Below are positions 35,101-46,613 of a DNA stretch of 64,000 nt, one piece after another. The DNA is from Lumbricus terrestris (lineage: Eukaryota > Annelida > Clitellata > Crassiclitellata > Lumbricidae), in contig OX457039.1 in assembly GCA_949752735.1 (NCBI GenBank), forward strand, positions 30,036,786 through 30,100,785, read 5' to 3'. Position 1 is the first letter of the stretch; every line of letters begins with the position of its first letter. The position numbers and the translations under genes were made by a program. Under the pieces are notes generated by a model. The model was given only the letters and a program-made list of their open reading frames with translations. It was not told where the DNA came from and did not search any database.

Positions 35101-35773
35101 CTTTGTTTTTTATTTTATCCAGACATGGGAAGCGAACAACTGTGACTTCAGATGACGTTCTGCTACTAGCAAGGAAAACTCCAAATCTTGTAAATATTTT
35201 CTTGTATAATATATATAGAGATGTGAAAATATAATAAGTTGGTAGAAATTAAAGTAATTTGTAGACCATTGAGGTAAATGTAAGCTTACCACCATTTTTT
35301 AAAAATTCTGACATTTGTGTTATGAGTAAATAATGTATTCCTCAACCATAGAGAAGAATGCACAGCCACAGTGATTTTTTAAAATAGAGCAACACTAAGT
35401 AAACCAAGTAAAACTTTATTGTAAGCAGTGAGGCTTCATCATCAGATATATCATGCATTCCCAACTCCAATGTGATTATGATGAAACTGTTTCTTTGTTT
35501 TGGTTTGTATGAGCGCAAGCACAGATCAACATGATTAGCAAAACCAACAATTCAAAAGAAATTGTTCAGTGAATTGCTTTTAAGATACATACTGTGTTGT
35601 CAATATTATGTGAAAGATGATTTGTTAATTAAATGCAGGTTGCACATATGCAGGAATACAAAGAAAACTTGAATGCTGCAAAAGAGCAACAAACGGCAAA
35701 GCGAAAAGATAAGAAGAAATCAAAAGAAAAACAAAAGGACGTAACAAGTGCAGCAGAGGACTCAAACATTTGA
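32124..35773 (+). CDS. CENPS: centromere protein S / MHF1 histone-fold protein, 4 exons
   Basis: Exons 32124-32180, 33954-34111, 35123-35189 and 35639-35773 join in phase to 417 nt, 138 aa, the same length as human CENP-S. The protein starts MAVIESELNEDYENV, then the histone fold RLKAAVHYTVGKICEE (aa 20-35), FRCTQTMTRDLEAFAKH and GKRTTVTSDDVLLLARKTPNL, and ends in a lysine-rich tail (KRKDKKKSKEKQK). CENP-S pairs with CENP-X; the complex joins CENP-T/W at kinetochores and serves as the MHF cofactor of FANCM at stalled forks. All introns are GT-AG. It is divergently arranged with IWS1. Intron 1 contains a LINE fragment and a GC-rich insert. Confidence 0.95.
32410..32840. repeat. GC-rich insert in CENPS intron 1, type unknown
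   Basis: Roughly 430 bp stand out by GC content from AT-rich flanks. Open frames on both strands (94 codons minus, 69 codons plus) carry no recognised motif. The phrases 'tggtctagctgctccaag' and 'ggagcagac' (twice) suggest a decayed retroelement, but I see no terminus or target duplication. Confidence 0.35.
33430..33860 (-). mobile_element. LINE 3'-end fragment
   Basis: In shifting minus-strand frames the sequence encodes GDRAFSAASPRCWNRL and, further on, a MLKSYLL segment, matching the RxFSxAxPxxWNxLP...LKTYLF terminus of LINE proteins. Frameshifts show it is dead. It starts with 'tttatatggtgccgttacaagggcg', like the 18.9-kb fragment's 'tttatatggcgcc', so the two share a 3' end. It is in CENPS intron 1. 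Confidence 0.65.
34545..34665. repeat. dispersed repeat, copy 2 (pair at 18285-18400)
   Basis: Moderately diverged copy of the segment at 18285-18400 in the same orientation, lying in CENPS intron 2. The rest of that 1-kb intron shows no features. Confidence 0.5.
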
Positions 35774-36129
35774 AAACACAAGTTCAGTAACCATTATAGT
35801 GACTGCCAGTGATCCACAATGCTTAGTTACGGCTGCTTGAATTTTACTGTTTCAGTTAGTGCACAGAAGGACTGCTTCTGAATGCTTGATACTTTTCAGT
35901 AGACCTCAAAGTCATCAGACACCAAACGTTTGAATGGCATTGGTTTTACGTTATGTTGATTGCTCATAGTGTCGAGGATGTCGGACATGCCATGTTTTAT
36001 TTATTCTTAGGCTTGAGTTGAATTTATTTGACGTCGTTGTATATTAATGTCACCTTAATTTCGTTTTTCACACATGAAAATGTCACAGATTAACATCTTA
36101 GTAGTAACTGTCTAGTAGACGTATTGCAC

Positions 36130-37740
36130 ACAATGCGCAAGAACAAAACAGCCAGGCAGCTTGTATTCATGCTGCTATTGTCCAAACTTTACACATCAGT
36201 TTCTATGTCTGTTATCAGTGTGTACAGCAAATCCATGTCCAGTCAACATGACTTACATTGGCTCCCTTCTCCGCAGCGGATTGCGTACAGGGTGTGCGTT
36301 AGGGAATGTAATCCCGGGGCACTTGCTCAATCCCGGGATTCCGGGATTATAAATGAGTCAATACCGGGATCCCGGGATTGGCCTATAATGGCAATTTAAA
36401 AAATTCTTAGGCATAGTATAATAGTAGGCCAAATACAGTACAGCTTTCTCTTTGCTTTAGGCACTTCAACGGTGATCAATTATGACTCACGGCAGGGGTT
36501 TTATTTATTGGTTCCTGGCAACAGGGGGGTTTGTTTGAAACTTGATAGTGATAGGTCTACATCAGTGGCTTCTATCCCCAGTAAACAAACAAGTTAGACC
36601 CCTCTCCTCCCCGTCCTGGCCTGCCCTTCCCCCTCTTTAACTGGGCTTAAGTTGCAATCACTCTGAATAGGGTAATTAACCTCTGCATACGATGACCCGG
36701 AATTAGGTCAGACGATACGAGGTGACCAATGCACCGAATGACCACAGCGCGAGGAACACAACAGGTAGCATGCTAGTCAAAATTCACCAGTGAGTGACTG
36801 ATCTTGCAGGCTAGCTTAGCTGCAGTCCTCTGATATTAAGGCAGCAAGAGCCCGTCTGTATGCTGTACAGGTCCTTTCACTCACCAATCGGCGTAATTAT
36901 ACGGGCGGGGGTGTCATCAACACGGGCAGGGTGTCACCAACACGCGTCAATCCGAGTTAGACCCTTTGACGTCGCAGGCCTAGTCGGTCAGCTCTGCTAG
37001 CATCTGACATCTGTTTATCTTCTATCAGTCAACTGAATGATGTGTGGATGATTGTTGTGGAGGACTATAGTCTGTACACATGAACCAAGCAAGGAATGAA
37101 AGGGAGCAAACCGAAACCTCCTGCCTGATCACTCAGAAACGCCTACCTCCAGTCACCCCTCTGGGTTTTCTGCTGATCGCCAGCTTACCTTCATTAGGGC
37201 GTCTGCTTATCCGTCGTTTTGGCGTCTATTGACTGAGGAATTGTTGAAAAATTGGTCAAGTAATTTAGTATAAAATCCGAATTTTCGGTAATCCCGAAAA
37301 ACGGGATTCCATGTGTGTCAATCCCGGGATTACGGGATTGTAAAATGTCCGGGATTTCCGGGATCCCGGTATTCGGGATCCCGGGATTACATTCCCTAGT
37401 GTGCGTTGGTTAGGCGGTGCATTGAGGGACTAACTCCTCCGTATCTTCAAGAATTCTGTTCCACCTTGGGTGTTCAGCGTCGATCCACCCCTCGATTGGT
37501 GAACCAAGCTGAGCTGGTTCGCTCGCAGACTGCTATCCGACAGTATCGTTCATTCTCTGTTACTGTTCCTACAACCTGGAATGGCCTTCCTGTTACACTG
37601 CACTTCGTTCCCAGGGGTCACTCCACTCTGTTCCATAAGAACCTCAAAACTGTCTTATTTAGCCATGGCTGGGCAAGGAGCAATTATGAGTAGCCTACCT
37701 TGAAGAGGTACTATATAAAATTCCCTAAATAAATAACATC
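36130..37740 (+). mobile_element. LINE 3' end, split by a hAT insertion
   Basis: Before the insertion the frame encodes DLHWLPSPQRIAYRVCV, and after it LVRRCIEGLTPPYLQEFCST then RQYRSFSVTVPTTWNGLPVTL and LKTVLFSHGW. Together these are the C-terminal motifs of a LINE reverse-transcriptase protein. One base appears missing at the junction, so the frame was already broken. The 3' tail is 'gaggtactatataaaattccctaaataaataac'. The 5' part is truncated. Confidence 0.8.
36300..37398. mobile_element. hAT element, 1.1-kb copy, inserted in the LINE
   Basis: Inverted ends TAGGGAATGTAATCCCGGG are flanked by the perfect 8-bp duplication GTGTGCGT (36292-36299, 37399-37406). Both subterminal regions contain repeated atcccgggat palindromes. 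No transposase frame is present. A shorter copy of the same family lies at 38755-38994. Confidence 0.92.
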
Positions 37741-38754
37741 CAGGTATTATGCACTGAGAAACGCGACGGAAGATCGTACAAGTGGAGAAGGTTGACCATG
37801 GCGGTCGCTAAGATTCAAAGAATCGACGGCACAAGGTGACAAGGTGATTATGCACTAGTTCACAAAGTCCTATTTACTTGTATTTTAAAATCCTGATAGT
37901 CTTTAAATATTCAGAGAAGGGGTGCGTAAGTTAATCTCGTGATCGACTCATAAATTTATAATCCCGGAATTAGCAAACTGATGTACATGCTTCAATGGAA
38001 TGCACAGATTCAACAGACTTCTGTGTAATTATGTTGAACTCGTAGAGTCCAGTAAAGTGCCAGCTGCACAGCGCAGTGTGCTGCAATTGCTGGTATTGAC
38101 CATTTTCATTCCTAATTTGGCATGCAATGCAGACTAAGAACTCTGAACCACCGATTCACTTGTTGATCATGTGTTGTACACTCTTGGTTTGTTATTACAC
38201 ATGCTCAATACCTGGTTTGTTAATTGAGCATTGTTTGCTTACAGGTGAACTTCAAAAAGTCAGATCTATTTAAACTGATGTTTGCAAGGATTTGACAAGT
38301 GCTATGAAAATGCTACATATATCACATTTGTGTTGTGCATATTGAGCATTGGTGGCGGTGCAGTTCCAAAAAAGTATTAACACTACTTGTAGCTGTGGCT
38401 TATTAGACATAACCTTTAATTCTTCATATGCTAATTTGTAGATATGAAAGCAGTGTTTACAAAGTTGATTCATTGAGTTTTTGCAACCTGCAGATCAATA
38501 AGAATTAAATAGGGACTTTCCGATTCTTCCATCCTAAAGCTTTTTGGTTCTCGTTTTCTTTTGCTAGGTGTCAGACGGGCAAACTAGGGACTGATATTTT
38601 ATATCCATTTTCCAGTTCCTGACCCAGATGACACCCGCCTTAGTAGCTGTTCCGCCACCATCTGATCCTATGGCAATCCGACCCAGACCTCCTTTGGACT
38701 ACTCTCACAGATAACCCTTTTAACTCAACGCAGCGCTCATGAATAAACTGGTAC

Positions 38755-38994
38755 TAGGGAATGTAATCCCGGAATACCGATTGTTGCCAGGGACCAATGA
38801 CTAAAGCCCTTGCCGTGGGTCATAATTTATCGCAGTTGAAGTACCGTACCTAAAGCAAAGAGAAAGCTGTACTGTATTTGACCTACTATTATACTATGTC
38901 TAAGAATTTTTTAAATTGCTGTTATAAGCCAATCCCGGGATCGACTCATTTATAATCCCGGGATTGAGCAAGTGCCCCGGGATTACATTCCCTA
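38755..38994. mobile_element. hAT element, 240-bp deletion derivative
   Basis: Same termini as the 36300 element. The target duplication is ACTGGTAC / GCTGGTAC (38747-38754, 38995-39002; 7 of 8 bases). Reverse-complemented, almost its whole length matches the left end of the 36300 copy (gcacttgctcaatcccggga...acagtacagctttctctttg), with short new sequence at the other end: an internal-deletion MITE. Confidence 0.9.
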
Positions 38995-39769
38995 GCTGGT
39001 ACCCCGCGTTTGGCTTTCGAGTGACGCTTTAGAAGTTTGGAGATTACGATTTTAGTGAAGACAACAAACACATGACTATAGACAGACTATTTCACAGAAC
39101 TTGTAACTTTACTTTCAGTAATTAGAACAGTTTGACTAATCAGAGTGCTTCAATCTTTTCTGTTTCGTCTTCCCGCTACATTTCGTGATCTTTTGATCAC
39201 TGCGTCGTTTCACCTGATACGAAATGTCGTCCTTCGCCTGAAATAGAAATTCACCAACTGACGATCTTATTTTATTGGCATGTTTGTTATTATTTATCTA
39301 GTGTCTGGACATCTGCTGGCATATTTTGCACCTTCAATGGACTTAATTCTGTAGACAGTTGTGCCACATTCTGAACTGCTAAGTGATATTAATCTAATTA
39401 TATTATCCTTGTAATTATTCACCAATTTATGATAAACTTAATTCTATGATACACATAATTCTAAACTTTCATTTCCAAGTGTGCACTAAAGAAGAACCAA
39501 AAACTCTGAAGAGCTGAAGCAGGTCACATACAAGAACAGAAAGTTGAACAAATAATTGTATATTCAGTATAGCGTACTGTACAGGCAATAAGTTAGCTTA
39601 TATAGCAATAAAGTTGCCAGCCATGAGTAGCATAATATTATGTCTTTTGACTTCTTCGGTCCTAAGCCTTAATTATTCATTGGTTTTTCTCCAGAGACAA
39701 CATTTTATTTTAAACTGCAATTATTCTTGTTACATGAATCGTTACATATCATATTGATCTTTTTGTTCC

Positions 39770-39990
39770 CAGGACTCTATGACTACTCTTGCCCAACATC
39801 GGGCGTTTGATGTGGTTGGTCCCTCCATTTAAATTGGAATAGCTTTCTTCCCACACTATGGGCTAAATTAATGACTAATGATTCTGTTTCCTTATCAGTC
39901 TCTCGTTCTTTAAAATCATTTCTTCCCACCCCCTGAGTTTTTCGTGCTGAGAGCACAGGTCTCTGAATAGTCATCCTGAAAGAGGTGCTA
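39770..39990 (+). mobile_element. LINE 3'-end fragment
   Basis: The plus strand encodes TTLAQHRAFDVVGPS, the equivalent of the RxFSVxGPSLWN motif, followed by several stops and the common LINE/SINE tail 'cctgaaagaggtgctataac'. It is heavily decayed. Confidence 0.55.
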
Positions 39991-40413
39991 TAACACTTTC
40001 ACTTCAAAATGTTATTTCAAAATTAAATTGTTATTTCAGTATCAGTCAGAAACTAAGGCCTGTCACATATAACATGTGTATTGTAAAAATATTTAAATTC
40101 CTTGCTAACAATTTTAGGCGTTGATAACCTGTGCAATTATTAAATCCAGCAGCACATACATAATACATACTTGCATGTGCATGCATAATTTGCTGTTGTT
40201 AAGTCATGGTGCTTCATTTAATCAACAATGTTTCTTAATGTGCATCAAATCCCGGCAGGCTACTGCTCCACTAATTTATGTGAAACGCCGCAGTGCTATT
40301 ATTGGTGTAGCCTACATGCTAAATTATAATTTTCTTCAGAGTAGTCCTGGAGCAAACGTTACTAGAATATTCTCCCTTACAAGTTAATAGATTTTAAGTT
40401 AATAAATAAAAAT

Positions 40414-43400
40414 TTAACTAGCAGCAAAAGTGTCCAGTTTATTCACCTTGCGTTTAGAGCTTGATGTACTTGCTACGGTTTCTTTGTCATCGTCGTCGTC
40501 TTCTTCTGTGCTTAATTCAAGAGCACCAAAGTCCTCCACTATAAAATAAGAACAAGACAGAGTTTCAACCAACATGACGCAGATACCATGCAGTAACAGG
40601 TTGACATATTTTCCATACAAAAGTAAATTTCTATTTCTACAGATATCTGTGATTCAAGCCAATTCCTGAATCAATAACAATAATTAAATAATATCAAGTA
40701 CTCTTATTCTTTAGTGTTCTGCCTTTTAGGCAGGTTGAAGATCCAACGAAACCATTCTTGTCTATTCTGTGTTTTTTTTATCAAGTTCTACGTAACCCTT
40801 TGATGATAAGCGCGTGCACCTATGTGTGTGAACCCAATGCAGCTTGTGGTTAAAGGGTTAAGTCAAATGTGTGCTATAAAACTGATGCAAGTGATATAGG
40901 TGAGTGAGATGGTGCGTTAAAGAACGTTTCCTAAACAGGTTACCTAATGCACTTTCAATCCTGGCGTGTTATTTGTAATTCACACATTCAAAGAAGCTCT
41001 GGGGGATAGTTGTGGATTTAAACTGCTGCTGTCATGTTTGTGCCTTGGCTAAAAGAAAAATGCTATGTACTGGGCACTACTTCTCACAGCAGCCTATAAT
41101 CAGCAAGGACTCTTTATACACAGGACTGGTTTCTTCTTCTTCTTTAGCCGCCTTGTACAAGTTTTTGGACAATAATCGGAGTTCCAGAAAATTTCACATA
41201 TTATTTACAAAATAAAAGCATTCAATTAGTTACATCTATGAAAGCAGATTGACGAATAATTATATTTGCAAAATAAACAAATGCCTTTGGAGATTTATAA
41301 CTTGATCCTTGGCGACATAAACGAAATTTTAAGTGGAGCGCCATCTATCGTTGAGAGTGAAATCATGACCACGATATGTTCACAAGTAACCTCTCCTGTA
41401 ATATAGAATCCTTGATAATTAGGAGGAGCAGCCCTGAACTCGGTAAGAAAGAACTCTGTCAAATTCACACGATGGACTGCTCCACCTAATGTCCAAGCAG
41501 AAGTATAAATAGATCGTATACAGTCATAATACACAGCAAACAACAGACCTGGGTAAAGATCGCTTAGGTCATCATCTCGAACATTTTCATTTGTCATCTC
41601 ATCGTTGTCTTTATCCTCGGGATCTGCCGCCGAATCTTCTTTCTTCTTCCTTTTTCCAACAGCTGGACAGAATTTTTCGCCGGTCTCCAAGCAGCGTAGC
41701 CCTAAAACATTAAAAGAAATTTGTAGCCAGAGTATCAAAGATGCATAACAATCAAGAATATTTCCAGTGTCAGTGGCAAAAGGACACGGAAGATCTGCAT
41801 ATTTGTAACAGTAACAAAGGGGGGGAAATGACAAGGACCTTGAAGGGCATCTATGCACAAAAGTGCTAGGTGACAAGACCAATTTCCACTAGCTGAATCC
41901 AACAGTTGCATGCTAGATGCTGTTGGGTTGTTGCCTATAATTTTTGGGTCCCAACCATAGTCCCCGGAGTCGGACATTACCAACACACTTGCTGAGTTAG
42001 CAAAAACCTGACGACTGATTTTGAAGAAGACCAAAATACTCACATCTCTGATAAGCTCTCTGAAACCTGCGTCCCTTTATGTGTTGCTCAATGTGATGCG
42101 GCTGGTTATTCATGTGACGCAAAGTAAGTGTGCAGAACAGCTGGTGTCTACAATGTTCAACAAGTCTGTGACTTCTAGAGCAAACATACCGTTATCTCAT
42201 CATACATACAACATACATAAACATACCATTATCTCATCAAGCAAGCAATTACAGGAAAACACGAAAGGGACAGACTAGAACATATACAGAGAGAGGAGAG
42301 AGACAGATAGACAGAGAGAGAGACAGGGAAGGAGGGAGGAATGGAGGGAGAGAGAGACAGAGAGAAAGAGAAAATGCAGATATTATTTCATTTCTTATAG
42401 CTGTTGCTGATTGATCAGTTAAGGTAATTAATAAAGTGTATGCATCCCTGCAGATTGTGTGCTGGTTTCCACTGTGGGTCATCCAATCGCCTCAGGTTAA
42501 ATCCTGGTAAAACACAATTTATTTGGGTTGGAAGTCGTGTGCAAGTTTCTAAAATTGATACGCAAACAGTGGCGGCGCCAGGATTTCAGTTTTGGGGGGG
42601 TTAAAGGGGGTAAATCGTCCAAAAATTTAATTTTTACATGGGAGAAAAAATGGATGGCCTTTTTTAGGGGGGCTTAGCCCCCCCAGCGCCGCCACTGTAC
42701 GCAAAATCTGCAACATTGCTTTCCTGGCATGACTTTTTCTACCACTGTGCGTGATTTGGGTGTGACCTTGGGCCAGGAATTGACCCTTTCTGATCACGTA
42801 AGGAATGTATGTCGCACTTGCTTCTACCATCTTCGTCAAATTCGCTCGGTACGTCGCTCACTTACAACCAAAGCTGCCACTACTCTGATGCATGCATTTA
42901 TATGCATGAGAGTTGACTATGGTAGTGCCAGTCTATGCGGGCTTAACACTTTCACGTATTAATAAGTTGCAATCTGTCCTTAATGCTGCGGCCCGCCTGA
43001 TTGGCGGCATACCAAAGTTTGGGCATATATCAAGTTTTATATGGGAAGAACTGCACTGGTTGCCAATGCAAAAATGTATTGAGTTTAAGATTTTAATGTT
43101 CATGCGTAATTGCCTAGCAGGCCAAGCTCCGATCTATCTTATGGAACTCTGTGTACCTGTGCTGTCCATCCCAGGCCGTAGATTCCTTCGCTCTGCTACG
43201 CATGGTGACCTGGTTGTCTCTAGGGCTCGATCTTCTACAGTGCTACATAGAAGCTTTGCTATGGTTGGTCCGTCTTTCTGGAATAAGTTACCTATTAGTC
43301 TACGCAATGAACTTCTTTGTATTTCTTTGCCCCTTTTCCGCAAGCGTTTGAAAACCATTCTCTTTGATTGTGGTTAGGTGTCAGGTCGGGAGCGCCTCTG

Positions 43401-45437
43401 AGGAGTTCTCTTGAAGTGGCGCTATATAAATGTACGATTACAATTACAATGCTCTGACGCATCCAGTGACCCATACATACAGTCTTAGACAGACACGACA
43501 TATGCGTGCATCTGAGGGCTCGCATATCATGAAGCATCTGTTACAGTTCAGACAGCAGACCGAAACTATAAAAATGGAAAAGTTCATAAAACTTTTCCAG
43601 CTAAAAATGCCTGAGGGCCATTTGGACCTTGGCGCCCGTGGACTTTGTACACCCTTTGTACACCATACGGCTGTTACGCCACTCTATTACTCCTAGAATA
43701 TATATCACTCCATGGCTCAAGGAAGACCCACGGAATGTTTTTTTCATTTTTGCAGTATATAGTAATGGTACTTTAACAGGATTAGAATAAATAAAATGAA
43801 AACCTACTCATGCCCTGGCTTAATACTTGGCAAAATAATCTCTTTGTACTTTTCCATGTCAAACTGCGGCTCTACAGCAGCTTTCTTATACTTTTTTCCA
43901 TTTATGTACTCCAAAATTGAATTCAGTTGACAAGGCATCTCATGGCCAGATCGTATACATTTCACCTGCAAGCACAAGTATACCAGCAACAAAATTAGTC
44001 GTTAATTTCAAGCATAACTACAGTGCAACTAAAATAATAAATACAGTGGTGGTTTTTAACCCGTATAAAGTGCGTGTCGGACAGGCATGTTATTTGTAAT
44101 TCACACATTCAAGGAAGTTCTGCAGCTTAAACTTCACTCTCCAGATTGATTTTATAGGCCGATTACATGAGATCCGGAAAACCATTAGCATGTTCACCTG
44201 TTTTCGAGGGGTTAGAGGGAGGACATTGTGCCTATTAGAATTGACCTAAAGCCTGTGACCAGTCTTTTCTGTGTTTGTTTGATGAATGCAAAAGAGAGAG
44301 AGACAGAGACAGACACAGAAGAGCCTGATTACAGGTTTTAAGTAGAAGTAACCCTTTCAGCCAGTCACTAAATTTCGATTTGCTACAATGTTACGAGTGT
44401 AGGTGAGCGATGTCGTATGAAAAAATTGACATTGCCTGGTAAACAATATCAGGTAGAGTTCTATAATGACTCGGTAGACGTTCTAGAATGACTCGGTAAA
44501 CACCAAGAACTAACATTGCAGCGTTGTTATCTTTAATAAATCCAACTTCTAGTTTGCCTAGAATCCTTTGAATCGATCCAGCTTCTCTTTAGGCAAGAAT
44601 TTGTTTGATAAATCCCGCTTCTATTTCGTCAGCAAATATTTTTCATTGAAAATTATTGTTCATCAATCCAGCTTCAGAATGACTGCACTAACCCTAAAAC
44701 TAACCCTAACCGACCCTCACGACGCCTAACCTGAACCCTAACCGACCCTCACACGATAAATCCCGCTTCAATTTCGTCAGGAAATATTTTTCATCAAATT
44801 TATAAAAAAAGTTACTTACTACCGAGTCATTATAGAATATAACCCAATATCAGAGACAGCAGCTAATGTATTCGTATTTTCCATGTTTATCTGTTTATGT
44901 TTCTAAGTTTAAAAAGGTCCTAGTTGCTGCTTATCCTTCTGGTACCTTACAAGCCTACAGTGGTAGGCCTTTGTTGGAGATTAGAGTCTACTTCATCTAT
45001 TAATTAATTTGTGACAAAATATTTGTCACAAAAGAACTTAATTTCCGCCAAATGCGTTATCATGCCTGCATATTTTCTTTTAGCTATAATAAAATATGCT
45101 CTATGATCAGTAGCGGTTCGAGATTTTTTAGTCCCCCCCCCTCTCCACCCATAAACTGAGAGTAATCTTGAGGCCAAAATATGTAATAGGAGGTGTGGGG
45201 CTAAGAAAAACCAGGCGGACTAACTTTCCAGCAGTATTCCCAGTCACCGCTCCTTTCCCCTCCAGCAAAACAGCCTCCTATGTCTGCTGCCTGTGAGGAT
45301 ACAGAGAGGCGATGTTATAGGTTAGACTCGCATAGCTCCGAAATCTGTACCTTTTCACCGTTGCTGATGATGTTCAAAGATCTATGCTGTTTAACCAAAT
45401 CGAGGATTTCGGAAGAAACAGTTGGCACATGCTCCAT
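40414..45437 (-). CDS. SURF2: SURF2 (surfeit locus protein 2), 5 exons
   Basis: Exons in transcript order: 45351-45437, 43808-43965, 42044-42147, 41549-41701, 40414-40538. They join in phase to 627 nt (208 aa; human SURF2 is about 256). Motifs match in order: EILDLVKQHRSL, KVKCIRSGHEMPCQL, INGKKYKKA, FDMEKYKEIILPSIKPGHEHQ, LFCTLTLRHMNNQPHHIEQH, IKGRRFQRAYQR, then an acidic tail with DDDLSDLYPG (human has MTDLYPPELF). SURF2 is a conserved nucleolar-type protein of poorly defined function. The C-terminal lysine-rich extension of mammals is not seen; the protein ends KRKVNKLDTFAAS. Intron 2 hosts a LINE with a hAT MITE, intron 4 a 300-bp repeat. If intron 4 is retained the frame stays open about 83 codons into that repeat. 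Confidence 0.92.
41098..41415. repeat. ~310-bp dispersed repeat, copy A (inverted partner at 45722-46030)
   Basis: Nearly the whole segment (ggactctttatacacaggac...tgttcacaagtaacc...tatagaatccttg) is present in inverted orientation at 45722-46030. It contains tccagaaaatttcacatatt, aagcattcaattagttacat and agtggagcgccatctatcg. This copy lies in SURF2 intron 4. Termini and type are unknown. Confidence 0.8.
42450..43440 (+). mobile_element. LINE 3' half (reverse-transcriptase C-terminus) in SURF2 intron 2
   Basis: Translation gives NRLRLNPGKTQFIWVGSR, then (after a MITE) MTFSTTVRDLGVTLGQEL, HAFICMRVDYGSASLCG, ELHWLPMQKCIEFKILMFMR, FAMVGPSFWNKLPISLRNEL and FRKRLKTILF. This is the post-catalytic part and C-terminus of a non-LTR reverse transcriptase. 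A frameshift near 42930-42960 breaks it. The tail is 'cttgaagtggcgctatataaatg'. It is antisense to SURF2. Confidence 0.85.
42567..42697. mobile_element. 131-bp hAT MITE inside the LINE
   Basis: Inverted ends CAGTGGCGGCGCC / CAGTGGCGGCGCT are flanked by the perfect 8-bp duplication TACGCAAA (42559-42566, 42698-42705). Removing it restores the LINE frame (KIDTQN then LQHCFPGMTF), so it inserted after the LINE. Confidence 0.93.
44453..44844. mobile_element. TIR element with 9-bp TSD and AACCCTA-like core
   Basis: TTCTATAATGACTCGGTAG near the left end is inverted near the right end. CAATATCAG flanks the element at 44444-44452 and 44845-44853. Two related segments, gataaatcccgcttc followed by atttcgtcagcaaat or atttcgtcaggaaat, form an internal repeat. 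The middle has ctaaccctaaccgaccctca twice. Class is uncertain; a 9-bp duplication would fit a Mutator-like element. It is in SURF2 intron 1. Confidence 0.65.
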
Positions 45438-45721
45438 CTTCTAGAAATTCTCGAAGAAGCTATTATTAATATACAAACACCGAGGAAGAAAAAACGTGCT
45501 CTCAAATAAAAACGTTTTGAGAAGATTGACAAATGACAAGGCAAAGATCGTAAATAGTCTATGCCTCTATGGCATAAAATAGAATTTAAAATTTATACTG
45601 CGCTATATTTTGCGTAAATTAGCTTCTAGAGAAAAATTAACCGAATTCCTGTGAGATGCTTGCTCAATAATATTACGCAGAAACGCAACCATTTAGTTAA
45701 GCTTAAACAAAACCACTCCTG

Positions 45722-46030
45722 CAAGGATTCTATATTACAGGATAGGTTACTTGTGAACATTTTTTGGTCATGATTTCACTCTCAGCAATAGATGGCGCTC
45801 CACTTAAAACTCCGTTTCTATCGCTATAGATGTTGTTTTGAATCTCCAAAGGTATTTGTTTATTTTGCAAACATAATTAGTCGTCAATGTGTTTTCATAG
45901 ATGTAACTAATTGAATGCTTTTATTTTGTAAATAGGATTTGAAATTTTCCGGAACTCCGATTATCGCCCAAAAACCTGTACAAGGCGGCTAATGAAGAAG
46001 AAACCAGTCCTCTGTAAAGAGTCCTTGCCA
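45722..46030. repeat. ~310-bp dispersed repeat, copy B (inverted partner at 41098-41415)
   Basis: Inverted counterpart of copy A, starting about 285 bases upstream of the SURF2 start codon. Together the copies form an inverted pair enclosing most of SURF2 (about 4.3 kb between inner ends). Confidence 0.8.
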
Positions 46031-46218
46031 CTCCTGTAATCATGAAAATTATCTATCTCCTCAGGACCGGATTAAGATGTTCAACATGTTCGGTCACACC
46101 TGGGACTAATATTGATATTAGTCCCAGGTCACACCACAGTATAAACAAAGATATCTCTAATATTAATCTTTGGTATAAATAACAAACAGTACGTTGACTC
46201 CTGAAAAAGTGTCGTTAA

Positions 46219-46613
46219 GGGGCCGTCCATAAAGTACGTCACGCTATTTTTGACCATTTTTGACCCCCCCTCCTCCTTGTCACAAATCTCGGACCCACCC
46301 CCTAAAGTACGTCACACTTTCGAACAAATTTCTTAAACATAACCATTTACCTAACCCTCTAAACCCTAGGATACTATCCCTAATCCCTCTGATAGTGACG
46401 TGTGTCCCTAAGCGCTTTGATAGTGACGGGAAATCAACTTTTATCCTGCCAGGTCGAGTTTTAGACATGCCTGGCCGGGCCGGATTTTAGGTACTAAGAA
46501 CCAAAAAAATATAAAAGAATTTTAAAAATGTGTGACGTCACACATGGCCCCCTCCTGTCACACTTTCCTACACCCCTCCCCCCCGGAGCGTGACGTACTT
46601 TATGGACGGCCCC
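46219..46613. mobile_element. 395-bp Harbinger-like MITE
   Basis: The inverted ends share more than 20 bases beginning GGGGCCGTCCATAAAGTACG. They are flanked by TAA (46216-46218, 46614-46616), consistent with PIF/Harbinger. The interior is C-rich at both arms (accccccc...) with no transposase. Confidence 0.85.

Noticed and set aside
40790..40870. Possible TTAA-type MITE (aaccctttgatg ... ttaaagggttaag)
   Set aside because: Ends match over only about 8 bp and the left side lacks TTAA.
44690..44752. Interstitial telomere from chromosome fusion
   Set aside because: Only a few irregular ctaaccctaa units, and they lie within a TIR element with a target duplication.
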